A DNA stretch of 27,318 nt from Knufia peltigerae. Lineage: Eukaryota > Ascomycota > Eurotiomycetes > Chaetothyriales > Trichomeriaceae. The notes under the pieces are model-generated. The model did no database searches. It was not told the DNA's origin and saw only the letters and a list, made by a program, of their open reading frames with translations. The first letter of the stretch is position 1. Each line of letters starts with the position of its first letter. The stretch spans positions 1 to 27,318 of the forward strand of contig JAPDRN010000233.1 in the NCBI GenBank assembly GCA_030247855.1, in the 5' to 3' direction. The position numbers were made by a program, and so were the translations under genes. Positions 10,163-19,606 of the stretch are shown piece after piece.

Positions 10163-11458
10163 ATGGTTGATTTCAATAGTCGCATCTTGATTGTGGGCGC
10201 CGGAGCATTTGGGACATCGACTGCCTACCACTTGGCTCAGCGAGGCTACAAATCTATCAGAGTACTCGACCGATATGAGTACCCTTCCATCGATGCGGCA
10301 TCCACAGATATCAGCAAGATTATTCGCTTCGACTACAACGAGCCACTGTATGCCCGTCTAGGGCTAGAATCGATTGAAGTATGGAAATCTGAGCTCTTCG
10401 ATGGACTTTATCATGTTCCCGGATGGGTTTTGAGCGCCATGGACTTATCTGTGCCCTTCGTCAAGGGGTCGATTGAGGTGTCCGAGCAATTGGGCGTCAG
10501 CGGTCTCGAGATCATGACAACAGATCAAATGAGACAACGATTTCCCCAAGTGAAAGGGAAATTGGATGGATGGAATATCAATGTCTGGAATCCTACTGCA
10601 GGATGGGTTGCTTCAGGCGAGGCTGTGGTACGGCTAGTTGAGGATGCTCGCGCTAAAGGGGTCGAATACATCAGCGGTCGCCGTGGCTTCGCACAAGAGG
10701 TGATCACATCCCAGAGCGGAGAATGTACTGGTGTCCGGACACTCGACGGTACTATTCACAGTGCTGATGTGGTTGTGCTGGCTGCTGGTGCTTGGCTCCC
10801 TTCGCTCATTGATATGGAGGGTCAGCTTACAGCCAAAGGGCATAGTGTCGCCCATATCCAACTTTCGGCTGAGGAGACGAAGCACTACGCCCCGATACCG
10901 ATCATGGACAATCTAGAACTTGGCTACTTCTTCCCACCAACCACAAATGGTATCTTCAAGATGGCGCATAGCAAGTTCATCACAAATCACGTCCCGATTG
11001 GCAGGAACGGCTCTGTTATTTCCAAGCCACATACTTTCGTGGAGAATCCTCAGGACGGACTTCCAAAGGACATAGAAGCTACTATGCGTCGAAATCTCGA
11101 GCGGGTATTTCCTGAATTGGCGAATAGGCCGTTCTCTTTCACACGACTTTGCTGGGATGCCGATACAGCAGACCGGCACTTCTTGATTACTCCGCACCCA
11201 GAACATAAGGGGCTTTTCGTTGCGGCGGGTGGTTCCGCACACGGCTTCAAGTTCATGCCAGTGCTGGGCAAGTACATCGCCGATATGCTGGAGGGAAAGC
11301 TAGACGCCGACATTGCAGAGAGCTGGAGATGGCGGCCGGGCCAGGACGTCTCCGGGAAAAACTTAGCACATATGGATCCTGAGATGGAGCTGTGTGACCT
11401 GCCAGGCTGGCAGGGAAGAAATAGAGCTCAATTCAAGAGCCGAGAGGCAAGGTTATAA
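10163..11458 (+). CDS. Peroxisomal FAD-dependent amine/amino-acid oxidase (sarcosine/fructosyl-amino-acid oxidase family)
   Basis: A 431-residue single-exon protein. The start at 10163 was chosen because it has a good context (gccATGg) and places the Rossmann motif VGAGAFG at residues 11-17, as in the family; an ATG at 10043 would add 40 unlikely residues. The ASTDISKIIR segment (46-55), the RLCWDADTADRHFLI-type stretch (328-342) and SAHGFKF (358-364) match monomeric sarcosine oxidases, saccharopine/pipecolate oxidases and amadoriases. Cys330 is the expected site of covalent FAD attachment. Members oxidise secondary amines or amino acids, making H2O2. The C-terminus ARL fits a type 1 peroxisomal signal, agreeing with such enzymes being peroxisomal. 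It follows the Dal5-like permease on the same strand, and its 3' end converges on the Zn2Cys6 regulator with 119 bp between stops. Which amine it uses is unknown. Confidence 0.88.
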   Translation: MVDFNSRILIVGAGAFGTSTAYHLAQRGYKSIRVLDRYEYPSIDAASTDISKIIRFDYNEPLYARLGLESIEVWKSELFDGLYHVPGWVLSAMDLSVPFVKGSIEVSEQLGVSGLEIMTTDQMRQRFPQVKGKLDGWNINVWNPTAGWVASGEAVVRLVEDARAKGVEYISGRRGFAQEVITSQSGECTGVRTLDGTIHSADVVVLAAGAWLPSLIDMEGQLTAKGHSVAHIQLSAEETKHYAPIPIMDNLELGYFFPPTTNGIFKMAHSKFITNHVPIGRNGSVISKPHTFVENPQDGLPKDIEATMRRNLERVFPELANRPFSFTRLCWDADTADRHFLITPHPEHKGLFVAAGGSAHGFKFMPVLGKYIADMLEGKLDADIAESWRWRPGQDVSGKNLAHMDPEMELCDLPGWQGRNRAQFKSREARL

Positions 11459-11577
11459 CGAGTCTTTGCGCCACGGACTCGCATCATGGTGAGGGAAGCT
11501 TTGCTGGGGGGGATCTCAGCATGAGAACACCCAATCTCCTTGCAGAGCAATAGATTATTCGTCACCGGCGATACCAA

Positions 11578-13496
11578 TCATGTGAGACTGATCTTCCATC
11601 CACCTAGTTGATCAAGGATCCTTTCCCATTCATATGAAACATATGAACCCTCATGTCTGAATTTCGCTGTCGATGCTCGTTTCTGCTTCATGGGTTGTAT
11701 CGGCTCATCGGACTTGAGATCTTGTTGGCGCCATAATGCTTTGAGTGTCATTCGAGCAGGTATGACATTTCCGAACCGGCATTGCATCTCGGTATGTTCA
11801 AAAATTTGTAGGACCTTGACTCGATCACTCTCCTTTGTAGCGCAACAGCCTGCAAGGAAGAGGGGCCAAAGCGGCATGGTAGCGACCGCACAGATTGTCG
11901 ACACATTCGAGCTAACTATGTCCAGAATGCCAGACATGTAGACATCTCTTTCGTCCGGTGTGAACACACGCTTGTGATACGGGAATGCTAAGTCCGGATT
12001 GGAAAGGACTTCGTGCAAGAACAGAAGGGCACCGAGGCGATAAACCTCAGCGATTGCAATAATGATAGACCCTTCATCGATTAAACCGCAGGAGTTGCCA
12101 ATCTCGGAATCGCGCTCTTTCAAGTTCTCAATACTAGCCTTGATTCGGTGTGCACGAGTTAACAGGTCCAGATTGTGCTGGGTGGAATTATCACTGCAAC
12201 CAGCCTTTGTTAGACTCGTTATTTCGTCAATGAGCAACAACAAGAAATTACTGAAGCCCATGTATAGGTCAATATCATCAAGGCGAGGCTGTGAGGACAT
12301 GACATGTGGCTCAGCTATAGGTAGAGGCAGTGTCTCTTCTAGTGAGGTAGGAAGTATGCTGTTCGAAGTGGAGGTAATATTGGTTGTTGAAAAAAGAAAA
12401 TCTGAAATGGGTATATTGCCAAATTCCGTGTTTGGATCGTGGAATGTCGCCTTTGCCAGGACGAGGTGGAATATGAAATACTGATGGGCAAACTTCTGTA
12501 ATCGTTGACTCAGCAGTGATGTTTGCATATTGGTGTTTTCCCGTCGACGTAGGAGAAGCCCGTGGAATCCAACAAGGTGTTTAACCCAAGATGAGCGGCA
12601 TCGATCGGAGATATCGTACCAGCAAAGCATGAGGATCAATCCAAGAATCTCGTCCATGGTTCTGGAATCGCTTTCTTCCTGATTAATCAACTGAATCAAA
12701 GCCTGAAGCGCCTGCTGTCGATGTTCAAGAGCGATGACCGCAAATTTTGGTTCCCTTAAATGCAAAGTGTAGGCGGATATTGCCAAGGTTGCGTGAAAGA
12801 GACCTGGAGAGTTGAACGCCATTGGTAACAGAACGTGCCGATAAGGATTGTGTTGTTCGTCGTCGAGTAATGTTCGTGAGGCACAGATCACCATGTCATA
12901 GTAGGAAAGGAGAACCGAATCATCAGGACGATTCTGGACCGGAAATGTTGATAGACTATGCCGAAGCATATTCATCGAGTTGTGCACCTGGCGTTCGGCC
13001 ACAGGCCGTTTTTGCTCGACGCTTCCTCGTGTGTCAAGCTCGGCAGCTGATACCGATCCATTTTCGGCAGCGTCGTCATCGTCGGCCTGCGCGTTGGAAT
13101 GAACCCCGTAGTACAGAGCCATGTCTTGGAAAGTGGTGTTCAAGAAGTAGAGGCTCTCCCAGTTAGGAGATCGATATTCTTCTGAGAATGGCACACAGAA
13201 TTCCTCGGCGACTTCTGGAAGTTCTTTGCCATGCTTCCTCCAAATGCCTTGTCGCCCATGTGACACACCTCGTGCTTCACTATCATCCTGCCAGGTCAAT
13301 TGAAGTCCCCCGTAGTGGCAAGTGATGTTAAGTTTTTGGCATCTTTGGCACGCCGGTTGCGCCTCTACTCACAGTGAGTACGTGAACTTGTGGGATCTAG
13401 AGGACATGAGCAGACAGTCTTACCATTACACTTGATTCTCCGCGAACGACAGGCCAAACAACCCCTACGACTTCTGGTAATCTTTGACACACTCAT
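11578..13496 (-). CDS. Zn2Cys6 transcription factor with Fungal_trans_2-type domain
   Basis: Two exons, 13496-13424 and 13364-11578, with a 59-bp intron, giving 619 residues. The intron splits the zinc cluster: exon 1 supplies C13-x2-C16-x6-C23 and exon 2 supplies C30-x2-C33-x6-C40, so the spliced protein has a complete C-x2-C-x6-C-x6-C-x2-C-x6-C binuclear cluster with basic residues (RSRRIK) in the first loop. An in-frame stop lies upstream of the chosen ATG. The rest resembles the fungal-specific regulatory domain found in UGA3/ARG81-like proteins, including a stretch that starts LPMAFNSPGLFHA. It should bind CGG-type sites in the nucleus. It is divergent from the second MFS gene and converges on the FAD oxidase gene, so it is a candidate pathway-specific regulator of one or both. 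The direction of regulation and the inducer are unknown. Confidence 0.9.
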
Positions 13497-13928
13497 ATCA
13501 GGAGACTTGGCGGCGGCGGCGACGCCTCGCAACCACCTACATCATCAGAAACTTTCAAGGATCCTTTGGACAGACGTGTAAGTGTACGGCAAAATTCAGT
13601 CCGAGTCAGATGATGAAGAAAGGTGTGAAGTCGCTGTAGCCAACCTCGGCGAGCGCCTCTAAGTGATAAAGCAGCGTCCGGGGATAAGTCTCTAGCCTAA
13701 AGAAGCTAGTATTGATTGCCCGGGGGTTTGTGCCGATAATCCGACGCCGCCCAATGATGAATCCTCTCCTATCAAATCTCTCACCCCAACGACTCACAGG
13801 GGATCGAGATATTCACCAGCATTGTATATGGGTTGAGATAGGACTATCCACGGCCCAGATGCTAAATGTGCTTAAATGTCAATGCTTAAGGCAATAATCT
13901 GGCGAGATATAGGACCTTGAGGCACAAT
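13497..13928. promoter_or_regulatory. Divergent promoter of Zn2Cys6 regulator and second MFS gene
   Basis: 432 bp between head-to-head starts. A GGC/GCC trinucleotide run is at about 13511-13523, just upstream of the regulator's ATG. No coding sequence is supported. Such regulator-transporter pairs with a shared promoter are common in fungal gene clusters, which makes joint control plausible but not shown. Confidence 0.45.
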
Positions 13929-16210
13929 ATGACCAGCTTTAGCACCAGTCACGACAGCCGCCGGGCATCCTCCGAAGGGCGTCGTCAATACGACGACACT
14001 GCCCGCCATGAGGATTTCGACGAGAGGCCATCTCTCATGCTCACCCGCACAAGGTCCCAGGAATTTAGCATGACAGAGAGTATTGCGATCCAAGAGACTC
14101 TACCTCCCGAGAGACCTAAACACTCCCAAGATGGCACGGAGGATGGTGAACCTGTCTGGCCTCACTCGATCAGATACCTTGTCCAACTGTGCGCATTCCT
14201 AACAAGTCTAAGCTTTGGTGTCACTCAAGTACCATTACTATACGTCTTTAGACTCATGACTTGCGATGCCTACTACAAGGATCGTTCAGCTCCTCCCCCA
14301 TCTTCAGTCCCGGCTTCGGGCCCCTCTTCGCATATCCTTCCCATGCTGGCCTACACTTTCGACAACAGTGGCAAGGACAAACCAGACAGGTGTTCTATCC
14401 ACGCAATTGAAAGCTCAACTGCGCTGTCTGTGTCTCTCCTCGGCGCGAGCACCACGATATTCGGCTTGCTCAACCTCTTTTTGACAGGCAGCCTAATCAA
14501 GCGTATCGGCGTGAAGCGGACTCTCTTCATCCAGGTTTTATTTCCTGCTCTACGACTGCTGGTGCAGACTATCGGCGTCGAAGTATGGGGTAGTACAGGT
14601 ATCATCATTATCCAGTGCAGCCAGATTGTCAGTATCCTGGGAGGACCGAGCGGCTACTTGCTTGCGCTGAACACCTTCATCACAGAGGTGGTGGAGTACG
14701 AGGGCCGAACTGCTGCTTTGGGACGGCTGACAGGGGCTATGATGTTCGGGTCCGCCATTGGATTTCTTGTCGGAGGTGTTGTCGCTGAGATATTCGGAGT
14801 AAAGGCGCCCTTTCGACTTACGTTCTTACTCTTCATGAGCGCCTGTGCCTATGTCGCAATTTTCCTTCCATACGTCGCTCCTGATACCCGGGAGTCGTCC
14901 CAACCTCAATCCGCAAAGGGCAGACCCAGCACAAAGACGGGCTTGAAGCGATTCTTTGGACCATTGGGTGTGTTTGCACCGCGCAAGTTTATTGGCCTGG
15001 ACGGCGTTGTACGTACGGAATATGGTGCTTTCTTATTGGCATGTGGTGTATTTCTGGCCATCTTAGCCACCGGTAGGCGACTACTTGCTGCTTAACCTGT
15101 GTGCTTCCCAGCTGACAGATTACTCCAAGGATACCTCCCCACGCTTCTCCAGCTCTACGCCACCGATGTATTTGCATTCGGCACCCAGCAGAACGGCTGG
15201 CTGATCTTCATGTACTCGATGCTCCGTGGTGTATTTTTGACCTTTGCTTTTCCCAAGGCCATCTCTCTAGGTCGAGCATTCACCACAGCTCGCCAGGCGC
15301 GGATACGTAAACGCAACGCGTTGGAACAGACAGAGTCCAACAGCGATACGACCGAGCGAGATCCTCTGCTGGGTCGCACGAGCAAGAAGAATAATAATGC
15401 CACTGCCAGACAAGTGGACACCAACAGCGACCATGATCAAGATGAACATGTCAAAGACGATACTGCCGCGAGCAAGAAACAGACAACGTTCACTTTCGAC
15501 CTCACATATACACGAGGGTACGTAAGATATACCGTCGTGCTCTCGTTCATCCTCTTCTTCACTGTGACTTGCAACATCCCATGTCTAACCTTTGTGTGGA
15601 ACAATCAGCTCCCTCATCGCCGACGGTCTACTCACGCTCCTCTGCTCCTTTGTACGGCAGGGATGGCAAATGTACCTCGTCGCCGCCGTCCTTCCGTTCG
15701 CAGCGGGTACGGGGTCGGCGTCAAAAGGCACGATATTGCAGATGGTCGGCAGCGGCGCCAGCAGTTCTGAGCGCACCGACGCTCTCGCCGGTGTGAGTCT
15801 GGTGGAGAATATGGCGAGACTTTCTACCAGTACGTCAATTGACATTACCCCCTCCCTCCTGATCGTTCCACCCCAGCTCGTACACCGGACCAATCTGCTA
15901 ATTTAACCGCCGACAGCGTTCGTGTTCGGTATGGTCTTTGCCGGGTTCACGAGCATAGGACGGACAGAGTTGGTGTTTACTGTCAATGCGGTATGTTCTC
16001 CCCTTATTCCTCACATCCAATCAGGCCCCCCTCTCAAAGATGACCGGCCGATCGATACTTATACATGTATTGGTGACGAAGGCCGTGGCGATAGTCGGGT
16101 TCGTTGTGCTCTTATTCGCGCGGTTTCCTCTTGAAGGAAGTGTACCGATTGATTCGCTCGAGGTCGACGATGACGATGACGAAGAAGACGAAGATGAAAA
16201 TGACGACTGA
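13929..16210 (+). CDS. MFS transporter of unknown substrate, five exons, acidic tail
   Basis: Proposed exons are 13929-15072, 15130-15517, 15609-15829, 15917-15990 and 16082-16210, giving about 651 residues. A hydrophilic N-terminus of around 80 residues is followed by about twelve membrane segments and a long central loop rich in charged residues. Splicing restores family-like joints such as LATG-YLPTLLQLYATDVF and LST-TFVFGMVFAGF. The first intron uses an AAG acceptor with a CTGAC branch site. The last acceptor is uncertain: 16025 would make a 34-bp intron and 16040 a 49-bp one, both in frame; 16082 gives the joint NA-AVAIVGFVVLL, which I judge closest to the family. All options keep the last membrane helix and the C-terminal tail of Asp/Glu. 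The type is a drug:H+ antiporter/TetA-like or SLC46-like group with no assigned substrate. It is divergent from the Zn2Cys6 regulator. Confidence 0.8.
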
Positions 16211-16260
16211 GTCGATCGAGATCGACTCATGACGACGACGACGACGAAGCAGATGAAGAC
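16163..16260 (+). repeat. GAC/GAA-type trinucleotide-rich tract spanning an acidic tail and 3' UTR
   Basis: A degenerate GAC/GAT/GAA tract encodes the last residues of the second MFS protein (a run of Asp and Glu). After the stop codon it resumes as a purer (GAC)n run at 16231-16245 and degenerates near 16260. The tract is interrupted by a perfect inverted repeat at 16208-16229. Confidence 0.7.
16208..16229. repeat. Perfect 9-bp inverted repeat starting on a stop codon
   Basis: The left arm TGAGTCGAT (16208-16216) and right arm ATCGACTCA (16221-16229) are exact reverse complements around a CGAG loop. The first three bases of the left arm are the TGA stop of the second MFS gene. It could fold as a hairpin in the mRNA. 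A terminator role is not expected in a Pol II fungal gene. Confidence 0.75.
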
Positions 16261-16724
16261 GATTGATTCCCTTCACGTGGGGGGATCGGCACGGTCTTGT
16301 AGGCCGACGGCTTGATCTACTTTCCACGACAAGAAAGACAAAAAGTTGCATCTTATTCAGGACGGATTTAATACCATCTAAACGACAGGCATCAAGCACT
16401 CAATGGCGAAAAAGAATAGATTTGGGAAAGATTGAAACGATTTTTTGGAAAAGGCAAACATCAAGGACATTGGTATCATTATTCTTCGAGCCAGAATTTC
16501 TAAGTGATCTTACTCCCTCTGCCTCTGTTTCTCTTACTGCGCTGTGCTGGGACATTCTACGCTAAAGAAGGAAAATCTCGACCTCCAGTTCGCCACTGAT
16601 GGACATGTGAAGATGAATGGAATGTTGTAGTGATCTGTTGAAGACCTTTTGGGCGTCCAATACGGCTCTTCACACGTCCCATGATTGAGGCACATGAATT
16701 ATGACGGGGGAGTGGTCGCCTCAT
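16211..16724. other. Convergent 3' region between second MFS gene and GGPP synthase
   Basis: 514 bp where two genes end tail-to-tail. Apart from the repeat tract at its left edge I see no coding sequence, RNA gene or mobile element. It presumably holds both 3' UTRs. It also marks the change from accessory genes on the left to mostly conserved genes on the right. Confidence 0.5.
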
Positions 16725-17885
16725 TCATATATCCACATCGATCCTATCCAAGATGGCCTTCACTTCGGCACCCTTGCCCGAGCCGGCATCCAATTCGGTA
16801 ATCAATTCGGCGGCTTTGGTCTTCAGCTCCTTGACCACTTTCCGCGTGTACTCGAAACTGCCAGTGCTCTCCATGTAGCTCACGGCGTACATCTTGACGC
16901 CCTCGTCGGTCGTCTTTTGTTTGAGGATGTTGATCAGCTGCAAGTTGGCCGGGTTACTCCGTATCGAATGGATGACGGGGAACGAGAACTTGCCCTCCGT
17001 CAGGTCCTCACAGAGACCTTTGTTCTTGGTGTACGTGCCCGACGAGAGGTTGAGATAGTCGTCGCACACTTGAAACACCAAACCCATCAGGTTGACCAGC
17101 GGCACGCAATCTATGCGACCCCTCTCGGGAGACTCGGCCTGCATCAGTTGGACGGCAAGGCGAAACAGGCCACCCGTCTTGTTCTGCACCATCTCGAGGT
17201 AGTCGTCCTCCGTCGGGCAGGTGAGGGTGTCTCGCCAGTAGAGATCCATCCCTTGGCCGCGGTGCAGGTTCAGGAGTTCCGTGGTGAAGATCTCCATGGC
17301 CTCGTCCTTGTTGTCGAGCTTTTGGAGTTCCTGCAGCGCCAGGAAGTAGACGTAGTTTGCGCTGTTGATAGTCTGCGCGACGCCAAAGATGTTGTGCGCG
17401 ACCGGGATGCCCCTCCGGAGTTGACTGCCGTCCTGGACGTCGTCGATGAGCAGCGACGAGGTGTGCAGCATGCCCACGACCTTCGTTATGATCTCGAGCG
17501 ACCGTGGCGGGACGCTGAGAAACGCGTTGAAGGCCTTGATCAAGGCGGAGCGTATGTCCTTGCCCGGGTGCGCAAAGAGATAGTCGTAGGGACCCATTAT
17601 GATCTTCTCTTTCTGTGGCGTCCATTCGCTCAGCCGCCTCGGGGCGATGGTCTCCGAGGTGGACTTTCTCTTCGTGTATCTCATCTTGTTGGCCTGGTCG
17701 ATAAGAGGTAAAGGAGGGCTCAGTGGGGGCACGGAGTTGTGTTTGTTAGATATCCAGGTGTCTTCCGCGAGAGGTTTGAGGACGGACTTGGAGGGTTGAT
17801 GCTGGACTCCGTCGCGGACACCGGCCGAGCTATAACGGACCGGTATGGCGTTGGGAGAGGTCGGGTTCTCTGTGACGGTCGACAT
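16725..17885 (-). CDS. ggs1: Geranylgeranyl diphosphate synthase (AL-3/Bts1 type)
   Basis: A single-exon 386-residue trans-prenyltransferase. It condenses isopentenyl diphosphate with farnesyl diphosphate to make C20 GGPP for protein prenylation, quinones and carotenoids. The first aspartate-rich motif is DDVQD (148-152), preceded by LLI and followed by LRRG. The second is the fungal variant DDYLN (275-279), continuing to a YTKNKGLCEDLTEGKFSFP-type region that binds substrate with Lys and Asp residues. MGPYDYLFAHPGK near 97-109 is the conserved IPP-binding start of the core. A disordered N-terminal extension of about 90 residues precedes the core. The missing insertion in the first motif fits a eukaryotic (type III) GGPP synthase. 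No terpene cyclase or prenyltransferase lies in the window, so I read it as the housekeeping enzyme rather than part of a diterpene cluster. It is divergent from cdc14. Confidence 0.95.
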   Translation of the reverse strand: MSTVTENPTSPNAIPVRYSSAGVRDGVQHQPSKSVLKPLAEDTWISNKHNSVPPLSPPLPLIDQANKMRYTKRKSTSETIAPRRLSEWTPQKEKIIMGPYDYLFAHPGKDIRSALIKAFNAFLSVPPRSLEIITKVVGMLHTSSLLIDDVQDGSQLRRGIPVAHNIFGVAQTINSANYVYFLALQELQKLDNKDEAMEIFTTELLNLHRGQGMDLYWRDTLTCPTEDDYLEMVQNKTGGLFRLAVQLMQAESPERGRIDCVPLVNLMGLVFQVCDDYLNLSSGTYTKNKGLCEDLTEGKFSFPVIHSIRSNPANLQLINILKQKTTDEGVKMYAVSYMESTGSFEYTRKVVKELKTKAAELITELDAGSGKGAEVKAILDRIDVDI

Positions 17886-18665
17886 GGTGCCTGGTTCGCG
17901 TGCAGGTGAAGAGGGGCATGTGAGATTCGAGAAGAGTGGTGGTGACAGACGTACGGCTTTGGTACAGATGTGCAGCCGGAATAAATTTCTCTACGCAAGA
18001 CAGTGAGGAGACGTCATGCACAAAGGTGGATGGAAGCGCTGGCAAGTGAATGCATGAGAGAGAAAGCGTCAAGTATGCGATTGTTGCCGGCACGAGATCA
18101 TACGGAGAGGAGGAGGATGGTGGACGAGGTGGTGGTGGTCCTCATGCGAATACACGCATCACCAGCAGGCATCATGATATCCGCCGAGGCGCATGACGAA
18201 ACACATGGCGAGGCTTGACTGGGGCCGTCAATATATCGATCTTCATGATGCAGCTTGGACTTGTGACTAGGGGCATTTGGGGCCTAGAGACGTCGTACTC
18301 GTAGGCGCCAACGGAGAGGCCTGTGGGGGGCATGAGTTCGCTGTGAGAATCCCAGTGTACGGAGTACAGGCACCGGGATCAACGGAAGCCACGGGCCCAG
18401 AGACCCCTGTAAGACTTCATTACTGGGACTGTAGACTGTTCGTACTCGTACTCGTAAAGGTGGTGGCAGAATTTCGGTCCCCCGCTTGTTTGGATCTAAC
18501 GCCATCCGGCCATGACAACGGGCCTCGCCTGTACTGCTGGATTACTCTCAAGCGACTGCGCTTCATGCCTGTTGTGCCTACTCTATCACACCTCTAGACA
18601 AACCCTTCATTCAAAGTATCTTGACGCCATAAACACAAGCCTGAGGCCCTTCACTGTCGTCAATA
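17886..18665. promoter_or_regulatory. Divergent promoter of GGPP synthase and cdc14
   Basis: 780 bp without supported coding sequence. Between 18294 and 18456 there is a concentration of related short motifs: CGTACTCGTA at 18294-18303, TACGGAGTAC at 18358-18367 and two overlapping CGTACTCGTA copies at 18441-18456. The 60 bp before the cdc14 ATG is C/T/A-rich, as expected for a 5' UTR. Open frames here look accidental. Confidence 0.5.
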
Positions 18666-19606
18666 ATGGAAACCCTTCTCTCCCACTCGTTCGACTACCT
18701 CTCCTCGCCGTCCCCGCAGAAGATTAGGAAAGGACTGCGTCAGGTCGAAGGCCTCCTCGCCCAACTATGCCTCTCCAAAACCTCGATAACCAACAAACGA
18801 CAATCGATGCTCTTACTCGGCTCGAATCCTCCAACGGGAAAGAAACTCACAGAATTGCCTGAAGACCCGGCCTTTCGAGAATTCTTCAAACTCCAACAAT
18901 CATTCCAATGGAACATAGCAATGCGGCTGGTATCTTGTCTCGAGCGACTCCTCGGCAAGGAAAGCAACGGCACCAACGATATCCTCATCATTCAAACACT
19001 CGATCTGATCCAGGGAGTTTTACTTTTACATCCTCCTTCACGAGCTCTATTCTCACAAGAGATATACATGAATGTAAGTCTTGTTCCGGCCGTTTCTCCT
19101 TGTCTCTCACACTAACAAGTCCTCGCCAGCTCTTCCTCGACCTTCTCGACCCGTCCAACTGTCCCGCAATCCAATCATCCACCATCATGGCTCTAGTCAC
19201 ATCATTACTCGACCAACCCCAGAACGCACGAACGTTTGAAACAATCGACGGCTTGCTCGTGGTGACGTCCCTGTTCAAATCCCGGAGCACGTCGCGCGAA
19301 GTCAAGCTGAAACTCGTCGAGTTTTTGTATTTCTACCTGATGCCCGAAACGCCAGCCACGAAGTTATCCACATCCACATCCGCCACCAACACCGCGATCT
19401 TAGGAGGTCGAGGGAAAGAACTCATGGCGGCATTCGATCGACGAAGAGAGACGGTCAACGGTCCCGAGACGGCAAAGAGTTCGACTGCTAATATCAGGAC
19501 GACAGAAGAGAAACAAAACTTGCTAGGCAAGCATTTGAGTAATGTACAAGATCTCGTTGAGGATTTGAGGGAGGGTGGAGGAGTGTTTGGCGTCGGTGCC
19601 ATATAG
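18666..19606 (+). CDS. cdc14: Septation initiation network component Cdc14 (not the phosphatase)
   Basis: Two exons, 18666-19073 and 19130-19606, joined over a 56-bp intron (GTAAGT donor, ACTAAC branch site, CCAG acceptor), giving 294 residues. The alpha-helical protein matches the SIN Cdc14 family (fission yeast Cdc14), which binds and activates the Sid1 kinase at the spindle pole body to trigger septation. Recognisable parts are the N-terminal LLSHSFDYLSSPSPQKIRKG, the central region around residues 80-130 and, after the splice, LFLDLLDPSNCPAIQSSTI and LKLVEFLYFYLMPE. The C-terminal part is low-complexity and then ends in a helix with a LLGKHLSNVQDLVEDLREG-type stretch. The name is shared with, but unrelated to, the budding-yeast Cdc14 phosphatase; no CX5R phosphatase loop is present. 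It is a core gene expected in syntenic positions in related fungi. Confidence 0.9.

Noticed and set aside
15073..15111. 39-bp first intron of the second MFS gene (acceptor CCCAG)
   Set aside because: It is in frame but very short and adds residues in a conserved joint. The acceptor at 15129 gives a 57-bp intron with a CTGAC branch site and the family-like LATGYLPT joint.
16725..17885. GGPP synthase as the core of a diterpene biosynthetic cluster together with the P450
   Set aside because: No terpene cyclase or prenyltransferase lies in the window, the P450 is about 15 kb away, and the enzyme sits beside core genes, fitting the housekeeping AL-3/Bts1 role.
19272..19286. tRNA T-loop-like sequence (GTTCAAATCCC)
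   Set aside because: It is inside the conserved second exon of cdc14 and no matching acceptor or anticodon stems surround it.
18666..19606. Cdc14 dual-specificity phosphatase
   Set aside because: No CX5R catalytic loop, and the sequence is alpha-helical and matches the SIN protein that only shares the name.
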